Source: Cognatiyoonia koreensis (lineage in GTDB: Bacteria > Pseudomonadota > Alphaproteobacteria > Rhodobacterales > Rhodobacteraceae). From it: a DNA stretch of 64,000 nucleotides. The stretch covers positions 806,001-870,000 of the forward strand of contig NZ_FOIZ01000001.1 of the NCBI RefSeq assembly GCF_900109295.1, given 5' to 3'. The notes under the pieces are model-generated. The model saw nothing but the letters and a program-made list of their open reading frames with translations, ran no database searches and was not told the origin of the DNA. Position numbers and translations under genes: made by a program. This document shows, piece by piece, positions 42,584 through 51,175 of the stretch (position 1 is the first letter of the stretch; each line of letters begins with the position of its first letter).

Positions 42584-44137
42584 TTATCCACGGATCTTTC
42601 GAAAGACCTTGGGATCGACGCTGGCCGCACACAGGATCCCGCCCCAAAGCGCGCCTTGGATGCCTTGGCTGACTACGTCCTGCCCCGAAAGATAAAGCCC
42701 GTCGATTGGGGTCTTTGTCCTGAGTGCATCGCTCAGCACGCGTTCGGGTGTGCCGTCCAATCCATAAAAGCGACCCTGATAGTGGCCGGTGATTCCTTCT
42801 GTTGCCAAAGGCGTTGAAAGTTCGCGCAATACGACCAGTTCGGCCAATTCAGGGAAGTTCGCCTGGAAGAGGGCGAACATTTTGTCTTCAACCTGCTGTT
42901 TGAAGGCTTTGTAGTCCGCACCCCGTTTGCCAGAGGGAAGGTCGGACCAGCGGGCGACGCAATCCCAGTCTGTCCAGACGACCATTTCGCCTGCATATTT
43001 CTGTTTGGGCCCCGGATCGTGGCTTGGGTCTTTCAATGATGCAAACGAAACGAAAAAACCGGGTGGGTCGCCGTCTGGGGCGTCACCCCAAATCGCGTCG
43101 ATTTCGCCGTTCGGATAGAACCAATGGTTCGTCCTTGTTGCACCTGCCTGCGTCACGTCGCCTTCGAAGCCCAGAAATAGGCTGAAATGCGCGATGGATG
43201 GGGGCAGTGACTGAATCTCGTCGATCCAGTCCTGCGGACCAAATCCTGCCGGCAGCAGTTTGTTTATCGTCTCGCGCGCGCCTATATTGGAGATCACCAC
43301 GTCCGACCGGATGTCTTCACCATCAGATGTGCGCACGCCGACGACCTTGTCGTTTTCGACCAATAGCGTTTTGACCTTCACGCCCGCGCGGGCCTCTCCG
43401 CCTGCTTGGGTGATCGTCGGGATCAGGTGATCTGCAAACGACTTGCCGCCGCCCACAGGATACCATGCGCCGCTTGTCAGATAACAGCCGTAGACCAATG
43501 CGTGCATAGCAAAGCTGGCCTTGTGGGGGCGGCCGCCATGATCGCCCCATTGCGCGGTAAAGGCGGCGGCAAGTTCAGGGTTTTGCGTGATGCTGTCGAC
43601 AACGTCCTGCAGTGTGCGCTTGCACCATTTGTCGATCGCCCGCCGGTTCCACCACGCAATCATGTCGCCAACAAATTCCGGCGTCGCGCGTGTTGACGCC
43701 AACGTGTACATCAGGTCCCGTCCTTTGCGTAGCGCGGTGATCCATGCCTCGATTGCATCTGCCTCGTCAGGAAAGCGGTCTTTCAGATCACGCTCTTGCG
43801 CTTCAAACGGGCGCGACAGCGCCAGTGGCGGCGCGTTTCCGATATGCAGATTGTCATAGACCGCCCCCATGGGTTCGAATGCCATCGGCGTAAGGGTCAG
43901 CCAGTCAATCAGTGACCTTTCCCGGTCACCCGGTGCAACACAGCCAAGGTAGTGAATGCCAACGTCCCAAGAGAAGCCGTCGCGCGAAAAGCTGTGTGTG
44001 AGACCGCCCAAGGTGGTGTATTGTTCCAGAAGCAATACTTTGTGGCCCGTTTTCGAGAGTGCGGCAGCGGCTGTCATGCCGCCCATGCCAGAGCCGACAA
44101 CAATCGCATCCCATGTCTGTGTTTTGCCGTTATGCAT
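42584..44137 (-). CDS. Phytoene-desaturase-like NAD(P)/FAD oxidoreductase
   Basis: Predicted 517-residue flavoprotein of the carotenoid desaturase / retinol saturase superfamily. The N-terminal dinucleotide fold is GSGMGGMTAAAALSKTGHKV, followed by GGLTHSF; the C-terminal FAD segment is LYLSGQDVVSQGIQGALWGG. No crt genes are adjacent, so a carotenoid role is uncertain; an alternative is saturation of a polyisoprenoid or fatty acid. It sits 18 bases before the GyrI-like gene and 10 bases after the 2TM gene. Confidence 0.88.
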   Translation of the reverse strand: MHNGKTQTWDAIVVGSGMGGMTAAAALSKTGHKVLLLEQYTTLGGLTHSFSRDGFSWDVGIHYLGCVAPGDRERSLIDWLTLTPMAFEPMGAVYDNLHIGNAPPLALSRPFEAQERDLKDRFPDEADAIEAWITALRKGRDLMYTLASTRATPEFVGDMIAWWNRRAIDKWCKRTLQDVVDSITQNPELAAAFTAQWGDHGGRPHKASFAMHALVYGCYLTSGAWYPVGGGKSFADHLIPTITQAGGEARAGVKVKTLLVENDKVVGVRTSDGEDIRSDVVISNIGARETINKLLPAGFGPQDWIDEIQSLPPSIAHFSLFLGFEGDVTQAGATRTNHWFYPNGEIDAIWGDAPDGDPPGFFVSFASLKDPSHDPGPKQKYAGEMVVWTDWDCVARWSDLPSGKRGADYKAFKQQVEDKMFALFQANFPELAELVVLRELSTPLATEGITGHYQGRFYGLDGTPERVLSDALRTKTPIDGLYLSGQDVVSQGIQGALWGGILCAASVDPKVFRKIRG

Positions 44138-44147
44138 GTGACGACCC

Positions 44148-44423
44148 TCAGATTTTCGAGTGGGATTTGTTCATTTCCTTTTCGATCATCCGTTCGGAGA
44201 CCTCGAACCGGCCGGGAAAGACAAACACTGCAAAGGCATGAATAATCACCGCGATCCCCCAACCCATCATGGGCCAGTGGAACCAGATCGTGCCTGGCGA
44301 CGACATGAGGTTGATCACCGCAAGAAGCAGTATGACAGCGACATAAACCGATAGATGCGTATAAAAGCTCATCTTGGCCTCAACGCGTTTCTTGGCAGAT
44401 TGATAGGCTTGGGATTGCTCCAT
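44148..44423 (-). CDS. 2TM domain protein
   Basis: Predicted 91-residue 2TM-domain protein: an N-terminal amphipathic helix (AYQSAKKRVEAKMSFYTH), two membrane helices (about residues 19-38 and 50-68) and a charged C-terminal helix. The first residues match the 2TM consensus with a conserved basic-aromatic pattern. It is likely a small scaffold or sensor in the inner membrane. GGGAG lies 8 bases upstream of the ATG at 44423. It is probably the first gene of the leftward operon. Confidence 0.85.
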   Translation of the reverse strand: MEQSQAYQSAKKRVEAKMSFYTHLSVYVAVILLLAVINLMSSPGTIWFHWPMMGWGIAVIIHAFAVFVFPGRFEVSERMIEKEMNKSHSKI

Positions 44424-44560
44424 TGCTTTGCTCCCTTGTGACTGTGCAATGACCCCAATTTTAGCAAGGCAGACCTTTGCACCATTGAGGAAAGTCAATC
44501 CCGGCCGCACCCGTGGCGATAGGTTTGTGACGTGATCCATCGATATGAACTGGAGTGCGT

Positions 44561-45370
44561 ATGATGCCAGACAGATCAAATCCGCTGACTGAGATGGCCG
44601 ATTTCACGAACGTCATTGTCACCAAGGATGAGCGGCCCAACCCGTCTTTCAGGACATCTGCATTGCCCGGTTTCAAGAAAACCGTTCAAGGGCGCCGCGC
44701 AATTCGGATCTTTGATGGTATTCCCATTCCCGAAGACGTCATACGCGATTGCCTGCGGGATGCTGTTTTGGCACCGAGTTCATCAAATCTGCAGTGTTAT
44801 GAAATCTATTGGGTGCGCGATCAGGACATGAGACAGCGCATGGCGCCGCTTTGCCTGAACCAACCGGCAGCGACCACGGCGGGGGATCTGTTGGTTGTCG
44901 TGTCGCGGGGTGATCTGTGGCAAACGCATCTGAAAAAGCTGACCGACATTATGACCGATCACGGGAAGAAACCACTGACCGGACCGGTGCAAGACTATTA
45001 CGAAAACACGATCCCCATGTTGATGAAAACGGATCGATTGGGTCTGCATAATCTGATGCGGCGGATCATTTTATGGTACAAAAGCCGCCGTGAGCCGACG
45101 GTGAATGGCCCTGTTTCGCGCGCCGACCACCGCGTTTACGGTCATATTCAGGCAAGTCTGGCCGCACAGACCCTGATGCTGTCGCTTGCGGCGCACGGGT
45201 ACGAGTCTTGTCCGATCGGTGGGATTGACCGACGTGGCATCAGAAAGCTGCTGGGGCTGCCAAGCAGGGCCGAGCCCACAATGGTGATTGGTGCGGGGAC
45301 CGGAAAGCCCGAAGGTCTGTTCAGCGCGCGGGCGAGGTTGCCTTTTAATGACTTGATCAAGGAAGTTTAG
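44561..45370 (+). CDS. Nitroreductase-family FMN oxidoreductase
   Basis: Predicted 269-residue nitroreductase. Hallmarks are RRAIRIFDGIPIPEDV near residue 47 (FMN phosphate site), APSSSNLQCYEIYWV, and GHIQASLAAQTLMLSLAAHGYESCPIGG in the second half (given in pieces). It reduces nitro, quinone or enone compounds with NAD(P)H. Divergent from the 44423 gene; the 137-base gap holds both promoters. The start at 44561 has GGAG upstream. Confidence 0.88.
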   Translation: MMPDRSNPLTEMADFTNVIVTKDERPNPSFRTSALPGFKKTVQGRRAIRIFDGIPIPEDVIRDCLRDAVLAPSSSNLQCYEIYWVRDQDMRQRMAPLCLNQPAATTAGDLLVVVSRGDLWQTHLKKLTDIMTDHGKKPLTGPVQDYYENTIPMLMKTDRLGLHNLMRRIILWYKSRREPTVNGPVSRADHRVYGHIQASLAAQTLMLSLAAHGYESCPIGGIDRRGIRKLLGLPSRAEPTMVIGAGTGKPEGLFSARARLPFNDLIKEV

Positions 45371-45514
45371 CCGGACAGGTCGCGGGTCACGTTCAACGGC
45401 GTGAAATTCGACAGGTCTGTAGCGGTGCGAGACGTTTATTCAGTATCAGCAAAATTCCAGTTAGCCGTTCTACGCGGGCCGATCCGTGGTTTCAGTCAAC
45501 GATGCGGCCCTGTT

Positions 45515-45901
45515 TCAATCGGATGCCTTCTTCATCACCTTTGGCGCGCCGGTCGACATGTCTGTTCCCGTATATTCGAAACCCGCATCTTTCCACGCGC
45601 CGAACCCGCCTTTCATGTGAGCGATGCGATCAACGCCACTTTCGAGACACAGCTTGGCGACCTTGCTTGATCTCGCGCCCGAGCCGCAATGAAACACGAT
45701 TTGCTTGTCGGACTGGCTGGGCATGTGATTGGGCTGGAAAGCCTGCATTGGTGCAAGCAATGCACCCTCAATACGCTCGACATTGAATTCCTGTGGCGTG
45801 CGCACATCGATCAGCACGATTTCGTCACGTCCGAAGGCTACTTTGACTTCTTGGGGTGTCCAGTGTTCCAGCACGCCATGTTCTGTCTTCTCGGTTTCCA
45901 T
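45515..45901 (-). CDS. Rhodanese-like sulfurtransferase
   Basis: Predicted 128-residue single-domain rhodanese with the active-site loop HCGSGARS (catalytic Cys) and the conserved IDVRTPQEF. It moves sulfane sulfur from persulfide or thiosulfate donors. AAGGAGG precedes the ATG at 45901 and the gene lies 11 bases after the MBL-fold gene, so the two form an operon. Confidence 0.93.
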   Translation of the reverse strand: METEKTEHGVLEHWTPQEVKVAFGRDEIVLIDVRTPQEFNVERIEGALLAPMQAFQPNHMPSQSDKQIVFHCGSGARSSKVAKLCLESGVDRIAHMKGGFGAWKDAGFEYTGTDMSTGAPKVMKKASD

Positions 45902-45912
45902 TTTTGGCCTCC

Positions 45913-46818
45913 TTAAAATCGGTTCATCGGTATCTTCAAATAGCGGTTTCCATCGTCTTCCGGGTCGGGCAACTGCCCCGCGCACAGGTTCATTTGCAGG
46001 ACGTGCAGCATTCTGTCGGGCAGGGCGAGTGTTTTATCGCGCGCCTCGCGCTGTTTGATGTAGTCGTCTTTTGCAGTGCCGCCGCCGATATGCAGATTGT
46101 GTTTGCGCTGTTCGGCTACCGTCGATTCCCAGTTCGGCTGTTTTCGGTAGTCTGTACCGTAGTCATGGCCCACAAAAAGCCGTGTGTTATCGGGCAGTTC
46201 CAGAAGGCTTTGCAGGGATTCGTAGAGGTCTGCCGCCGTCCCACCGGGGAAATCAGCCCGCGCAGTTCCGACATCGGGTTGCATGAATGTGTCGTGCACA
46301 AACGCGGCATCGTCCCCTACGATATAGGTGATCGAGCCGAGAGTGTGCCCCGGCGACAGCATCACGCGCACCGGCAGTGACCCGATTTCGAATGTATCTC
46401 CGTCACTGAACAGGTGGTCAAAGTCTGCCTTGGGATCAAATGCATCCGGCAGATTGTAATAGTCCCGCCAAAGATCTGCGATCTCGAGGATTTTTTCCCC
46501 GATGCCGTTTGGCTTTTTCAGCCGGTCCTTGAGCAATGAGGAGGCCATCAGATGATCAGCATGCGGGTGGGTATCCAGTATCCAATCAATTTCCAGCCCT
46601 GCGTGGTCAGCAAATCGCAGAATCTTGTCAACGCTATCGGTATTTGTCGCAGCACTTTCTGGATTGAAGCTGAGAACGACATCAATGAGCGCGGCCTTCC
46701 GGGTGTCTGGATCGGAAACGAGATACTGAATGCTGCCGGAGTCATCATCGTAAAAGCCAGTCACGTCTGGTGAACCAGCGCCATTGGATCTGCTCGTACG
46801 CGAGAATTTCATTTTCAT
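45913..46818 (-). CDS. MBL-fold persulfide dioxygenase (ETHE1/Blh-like)
   Basis: Predicted 301-residue metallo-beta-lactamase-fold enzyme. Metal ligands: THPHADH, GHTLGS, HDTF and VGHDYG. This is the bacterial Blh/ETHE1 pattern; relatives oxidise glutathione persulfide to sulfite and pair with a rhodanese, exactly as seen here. AGAGGGG precedes the ATG. In other bacteria BigR controls such pairs; no BigR gene is in the window. The 46819-47030 gap has no clear feature. Confidence 0.92.
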   Translation of the reverse strand: MKMKFSRTSRSNGAGSPDVTGFYDDDSGSIQYLVSDPDTRKAALIDVVLSFNPESAATNTDSVDKILRFADHAGLEIDWILDTHPHADHLMASSLLKDRLKKPNGIGEKILEIADLWRDYYNLPDAFDPKADFDHLFSDGDTFEIGSLPVRVMLSPGHTLGSITYIVGDDAAFVHDTFMQPDVGTARADFPGGTAADLYESLQSLLELPDNTRLFVGHDYGTDYRKQPNWESTVAEQRKHNLHIGGGTAKDDYIKQREARDKTLALPDRMLHVLQMNLCAGQLPDPEDDGNRYLKIPMNRF

Positions 46819-47030
46819 TACCCCTCTTGATGTTCAACGGACGGTGTCGCGGGAATGTTCCACAGGCAGCAACAAAGCTGGATCTAATGGCGATGAAGAA
46901 GATCTGTCGGAAATCTCATCCACATATCGCGCGCCCACCAGCTGCCGGGCAATTACAGACGATCAAAGCTGGCTTAACTTTGGCAGCTTAGTCCCCCATG
47001 CGGCTATTCACACGAGGTCCGTGTTATCGC

Positions 47031-47357
47031 TTACATCGAAAAGGATGTTCCGCAACCGCATGAACTGGTTGCATTCGGGTTGTTGATCACGAACCGTGCG
47101 CCGATCAGTTCTTCGGAAAAGTCGATCACTGCGTCGGCGAGAAAGGGCAGGGATATGTCGTCGATCACAACCTTTTCCCCCGATCCTTCAAGAATCAGGT
47201 CACCGTCCTTGGGGTCGTCGAGGTCGATTTCATACTGGAATCCCGAACATCCGCCGCCTTCGACCGCGACCCGCAGCGCCTTGCCCTGCGATGCCGCACC
47301 GATTTCCGAGAGCCGTTCAAAGGCCCGCTCTGTCACTTTGGGTGGAATGGTCAGCAT
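47031..47357 (-). CDS. erpA: Iron-sulfur cluster insertion protein (ErpA/IscA type)
   Basis: Predicted 108-residue A-type carrier with the three conserved cysteines in GGGCSGFQY (residue 37) and CGCG near the C-terminus. It delivers Fe-S clusters to apo-enzymes. The ATG at 47357 fits the family length; an open frame extends to 47447 but reads into the divergent dgt promoter. dgt starts 72 bases away on the other strand. Confidence 0.95.
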   Translation of the reverse strand: MLTIPPKVTERAFERLSEIGAASQGKALRVAVEGGGCSGFQYEIDLDDPKDGDLILEGSGEKVVIDDISLPFLADAVIDFSEELIGARFVINNPNATSSCGCGTSFSM

Positions 47358-47428
47358 GATGCACCTACCAGTTTCTATTCCTTGTAGATATAAGGGCGCC
47401 AGGCAAACACGACAAGACAGGCAGAGGC

Positions 47429-48601
47429 ATGGCAGCCCCCTACGCAACCGACCCCGCGCAATCGCGCGGCCGGCTTTACGCGGAAGAAGAAAGCGCGCAC
47501 CGGTCGTTGTTTCAACGCGACCGCGACCGGATCATTCACGCCAGTGCCTTCCGTCGTCTGAAACACAAGACACAGGTTTTTATCGAGCATGAGGGCGACT
47601 ATTTTCGCACCCGTCTGACCCATTCGATCGAGGTCGCCCAAGTTGCCCGCACGATGGCCGCGTCGCTTGATCTGAATGTCGAACTGACCGAGGCTGTCGC
47701 GCTGGCCCATGATCTGGGCCACACCCCTTTTGGCCACACCGGGGAAGAGGCGCTGAATGCCTTGATGGCCCCTTATGGCGGTTTCGATCACAATGCGCAG
47801 GCCCTGCGGATCGTCACTGACCTGGAACGCCATTATGCGGAATGGGACGGGCTGAACCTGACCTGGGAAACACTGGAGGGCATAGCCAAACACAATGGTC
47901 CGGTCACGGGCGATATTCCCTGGGCGCTGGCCGAATACAACAAGCGTCACGATCTGGAGCTGCACACCCACGCGAGTGCCGAGGCGCAGGTCGCGGCCTT
48001 GTCTGACGACATTGCCTATAACAACCATGATTTGCACGATGGCTTGCGCGCGGAATTGTTCAGCACCGATGAACTTGCCGAATTGCCGATCTTGCATGAT
48101 TGCTTTGCCGAAGTGGATCGCCAGTATCCCGAGCTGAATTATTATCGCCGCCGTCACGAAGCATTGCGCCGTTTCTTCGGCCTTCTGGTCGAGGACGTTC
48201 TTGCGGTTTCTGCTGCCAACATCAAGGCGCTTGCGCCTGCGTCGGTGCGCGATGTCCGTGCGGCCGGGCGTATGATGATCCAGTTCTCGCCAGCCCTTTG
48301 GCGCGATCTGAAAACCATCCGCCAGTTTCTTTTCACCCGGATGTATCGTGCACCCGCTGTCGTTGAAATGCGTGTGGCCGTGACTCAGATGATTGACGAG
48401 CTATTTCCCTTTTTCATGACGAACCCGGAAGAATTACCAAAGCAATGGCGCAAGGATGTCGCCGATGCCCGCGACGAGACAGCGCTTGCGCGGATCGTGT
48501 CTGACTACATTGCCGGCATGACCGACCGTTTCGCGATTCAACAACATGCCCGCCTGATCGGCGGCACCCCCGTTCCAGCAGGAGTAACCGATGGCCACTG
48601 A
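47429..48601 (+). CDS. dgt: dGTP triphosphohydrolase-like HD protein
   Basis: Predicted 390-residue dNTPase of the HD family, short type 2 form. The HD motif is ALAHDLGHTPFGH, with upstream RLTHSIEVAQVA and C-terminal Asp (SDDIAYNNHD). It hydrolyses dGTP (or other dNTPs) to nucleoside and triphosphate, keeping dNTP pools in order. AGAGG precedes the ATG. The 3' end overlaps the antiporter start by 11 bases. Confidence 0.95.
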   Translation: MAAPYATDPAQSRGRLYAEEESAHRSLFQRDRDRIIHASAFRRLKHKTQVFIEHEGDYFRTRLTHSIEVAQVARTMAASLDLNVELTEAVALAHDLGHTPFGHTGEEALNALMAPYGGFDHNAQALRIVTDLERHYAEWDGLNLTWETLEGIAKHNGPVTGDIPWALAEYNKRHDLELHTHASAEAQVAALSDDIAYNNHDLHDGLRAELFSTDELAELPILHDCFAEVDRQYPELNYYRRRHEALRRFFGLLVEDVLAVSAANIKALAPASVRDVRAAGRMMIQFSPALWRDLKTIRQFLFTRMYRAPAVVEMRVAVTQMIDELFPFFMTNPEELPKQWRKDVADARDETALARIVSDYIAGMTDRFAIQQHARLIGGTPVPAGVTDGH

Positions 48602-50426
48602 ACAACTTGCAGACGGGGCCATGGCACCTGTCGTCGCCTTCGCGCTGGTCGGCGCCTTGGGCGTCGGGTCGCAATGGCTTGCCTGGCGTTTGCGTATGCC
48701 GGCCATCGTGTTGATGCTGCTGGCCGGTATTCTGATCGGTCCTGTGACGGGGATTTTCGATCCGTCCCGCGATATCGGCCCGCTGGTCGGTCCGATGATA
48801 TCAATCGCGGTTGCCATCATTTTATTCGAAGGGGGCCTGACCCTGAATTTTCACAAGCTGCAGGATGCTGTCGTTGGCGTGAAGCGGCTGGTTTTTGTGG
48901 GTGCACCGCTTGGCTGGCTGACCTCTGCTGCGGCCTTGCATTACGGGGCAGGGCTGACGTGGCAATCCGCAGCTGTCTTTGGCGGCATCATGATCGTCAC
49001 CGGACCGACCGTTATTGCGCCTTTGCTGCGTACCGCAAAACTGCAAAAGCGCCCTGCCGCATTGTTGCAATGGGAAGCCATCATCAACGATCCGATCGGC
49101 GCACTTGCAGCGGTTCTGGCCTATGAGGTTGTTGTTGTTCTGAATACAGCGACAAGCGTGTCAGAGGCCGTGATGACCATGCTTATCGGCATTTCCGTCG
49201 CCACGGTTTTGGGTGCAGCGGGTGGCTTTGGTCTGGCATATGCGTTTAAGCGCGGTTTCGTGCCGGAATACATGAAGGTACCTGTTGTTTTCGCAAGCCT
49301 TCTTTTGGTGTTCGGGCTGTCTGATTTCGTTTTGCACGAAAGCGGGCTGCTGGCGGTAACGATCATGGGTATCGTCATCGCCAATGCGAACCTGCCAAGC
49401 TATGTCGAAATGCTGCGGTTCAAGGAACATGCGACGATCCTTCTGGTGTCGGGTGTCTTTATCCTGCTGGCGGCGAACCTTGATTTCGCCGTGCTGGGCC
49501 AACTGAACTGGCGTGCCGTTCTTTTCATCGCCTTGGTGGTCTTCGTTGCGCGGCCGCTGACGGTCTACGTCTCGCTTTTGGGGTCCAAGCTGCCCTGGCG
49601 GGAACAGACGCTTGTGGCCTTTACCGGCCCGCGCGGTGTTGTGCTTGTTGCTGTTGCGGGTCTGTTCGGTGAACGCCTGCTGGCTTTGGGCCTGCCTGAT
49701 GCGAACCTGATCAGCCCGCTGGCATTTGTGCTGGTTGCTGTGACCGTTGTTCTGCACGGTTTCACGCTGGCCCCGTTTGCACGGTTTCTGGGTCTTGCCA
49801 GCACGGAAAGCCCCGGCGTCATCCTGATTGGTGGCTCACCATGGACGACCGCCTTTGGCGAGGCGCTGAAAAAGGCTGAAGTTCCGGTTCTGATGGCCGA
49901 TCCAAACTATGGAAATCTGCGCGCCGCGCGGACTGCGGGGCTGGATACATTCAGCGGCGACATCCTGTCAGAGGCGGCAGAGCAGCGATTGGAACTGGTG
50001 AGTTATGAAACGCTCGTCGCGGCAACCAGCAACGACGCATACAACACACTTGTTGCAACAGACCTGGCGCCTGAGTTTGGCCGTGACAATGTTTTTCAGG
50101 TTATGCGCGCCAAGTCCGACAACGCCCGCCACCAACTTCCCCGCACGCTTGGGGGCGCGCCATTCGGTCCTGAAGAGACTCATGAGGGCATGAACCGGCT
50201 GATCCGTGAAGGCTGGTCTTTCCGCGTTTCGCGGCTTTCTGAAGAGCACGGATTTGACGAATGGCGTGAAATGCATCCGGAGGCGCATATTTTTGCGCGG
50301 ATCGGGCCGAAGGGTGGCATCAAATTGGTGCGCAAGGACGAAGACGTCAAACCCGCTCCGGACGTGCGCATCATTGCCTTGCGCCCCCCCGGTGACGATA
50401 AGGACAGCCAGCCTCCGGCAGACTAA
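48591..50426 (+). CDS. CPA-family Na+(K+)/H+ antiporter with C-terminal RCK-type domain
   Basis: Predicted 611-residue exchanger. About 12 membrane helices (residues 12-400) contain the NhaP/CPA1-type segments FEGGLTLNFHKL and INDPIGALAAV, the latter with the Asn-Asp pair of the ion site. A C-terminal TrkA_N-like part (about 405-520) begins VILIGGSPWTTAFGEAL, with a Rossmann-type fold that may sense nucleotides. GGAG precedes the ATG inside dgt, so dgt and this gene are probably co-translated. Confidence 0.92.
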   Translation: MATEQLADGAMAPVVAFALVGALGVGSQWLAWRLRMPAIVLMLLAGILIGPVTGIFDPSRDIGPLVGPMISIAVAIILFEGGLTLNFHKLQDAVVGVKRLVFVGAPLGWLTSAAALHYGAGLTWQSAAVFGGIMIVTGPTVIAPLLRTAKLQKRPAALLQWEAIINDPIGALAAVLAYEVVVVLNTATSVSEAVMTMLIGISVATVLGAAGGFGLAYAFKRGFVPEYMKVPVVFASLLLVFGLSDFVLHESGLLAVTIMGIVIANANLPSYVEMLRFKEHATILLVSGVFILLAANLDFAVLGQLNWRAVLFIALVVFVARPLTVYVSLLGSKLPWREQTLVAFTGPRGVVLVAVAGLFGERLLALGLPDANLISPLAFVLVAVTVVLHGFTLAPFARFLGLASTESPGVILIGGSPWTTAFGEALKKAEVPVLMADPNYGNLRAARTAGLDTFSGDILSEAAEQRLELVSYETLVAATSNDAYNTLVATDLAPEFGRDNVFQVMRAKSDNARHQLPRTLGGAPFGPEETHEGMNRLIREGWSFRVSRLSEEHGFDEWREMHPEAHIFARIGPKGGIKLVRKDEDVKPAPDVRIIALRPPGDDKDSQPPAD

Positions 50427-50465
50427 GAAGGTTACGGTCCTAACGTGGTATTGAAGGAATGGCGG

Positions 50466-50987
50466 TTATGTCATCAACCGCGCAATATCATCACACCATT
50501 GTTCGACCGTGGCCTTTTGTTGCATTTGCGGGTGATGTTGCCGATCAAGACGGTGCATCACATTGCCATCGGGCAGGACGGCTTCCAAAGCCCAATAGCC
50601 TTTGCTGATGCTGTCCGTATCGACGATCCAGACCGGTTTTGGCAGCATCTTTTCGTCAAAGCTGGCGGTGTAACGTCTTTTCAGGCCAAATGGATACCGC
50701 AAGACAAGGCGAACTTCTTTTGCTGCCGCGTCAAAGCAAAGCGTTTTGGCTGGTTCAATGGATCGATAAGCCGGGAATGCGCCCATGACCATGAAGCCTA
50801 CACCGATCAACAGCCCAAGCCCGAAGTCGCCTGTGATGGATGCCCCGAATAGGTTTTGGATCATGGCAAGGACGGTCTTGGCAAACGCGAAGAACCCGAT
50901 TCCGAAGAACAACACCCCGATGATCAGCAATGGAATCCGCACAAAAACAGAGGTTGTGGGGCTTTCGATGATGTAGGTATCTTTCAT
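50466..50987 (-). CDS. Hypothetical two-helix membrane protein
   Basis: Predicted 173-residue protein with two membrane helices near residues 18-40 and 52-74, then a beta-rich soluble part (VRLVLRYPFGLKRRYTASFDE, in pieces) and a Trp-Cys-Asp-Asp end. I do not recognise the family. No strong ribosome site is seen at the ATG at 50987. The next upstream ATG (51032) is possible. Confidence 0.65.
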   Translation of the reverse strand: MKDTYIIESPTTSVFVRIPLLIIGVLFFGIGFFAFAKTVLAMIQNLFGASITGDFGLGLLIGVGFMVMGAFPAYRSIEPAKTLCFDAAAKEVRLVLRYPFGLKRRYTASFDEKMLPKPVWIVDTDSISKGYWALEAVLPDGNVMHRLDRQHHPQMQQKATVEQWCDDIARLMT

Positions 50988-51175
50988 ACGCGATCCGGGC
51001 GAGGCTTCTGACCTGAAATAATGACGTGGCACGTTGTCGATGTCTCTGACACATGGCTAAACCCGGAATGGGCGTGCACTGCGGCAGGATTGTAGCCTTT
51101 TGCTGGCGTTGACCTTTGCCGCGCCCGTGGTAAACGCAAAGAAACTTCCCCGATTAAGACCAGAAAGACAGACCA

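Noticed and set aside
45401..45670. Plus-strand 89-codon frame after the nitroreductase
   Set aside because: It overlaps most of the rhodanese gene antisense and shows no motif.
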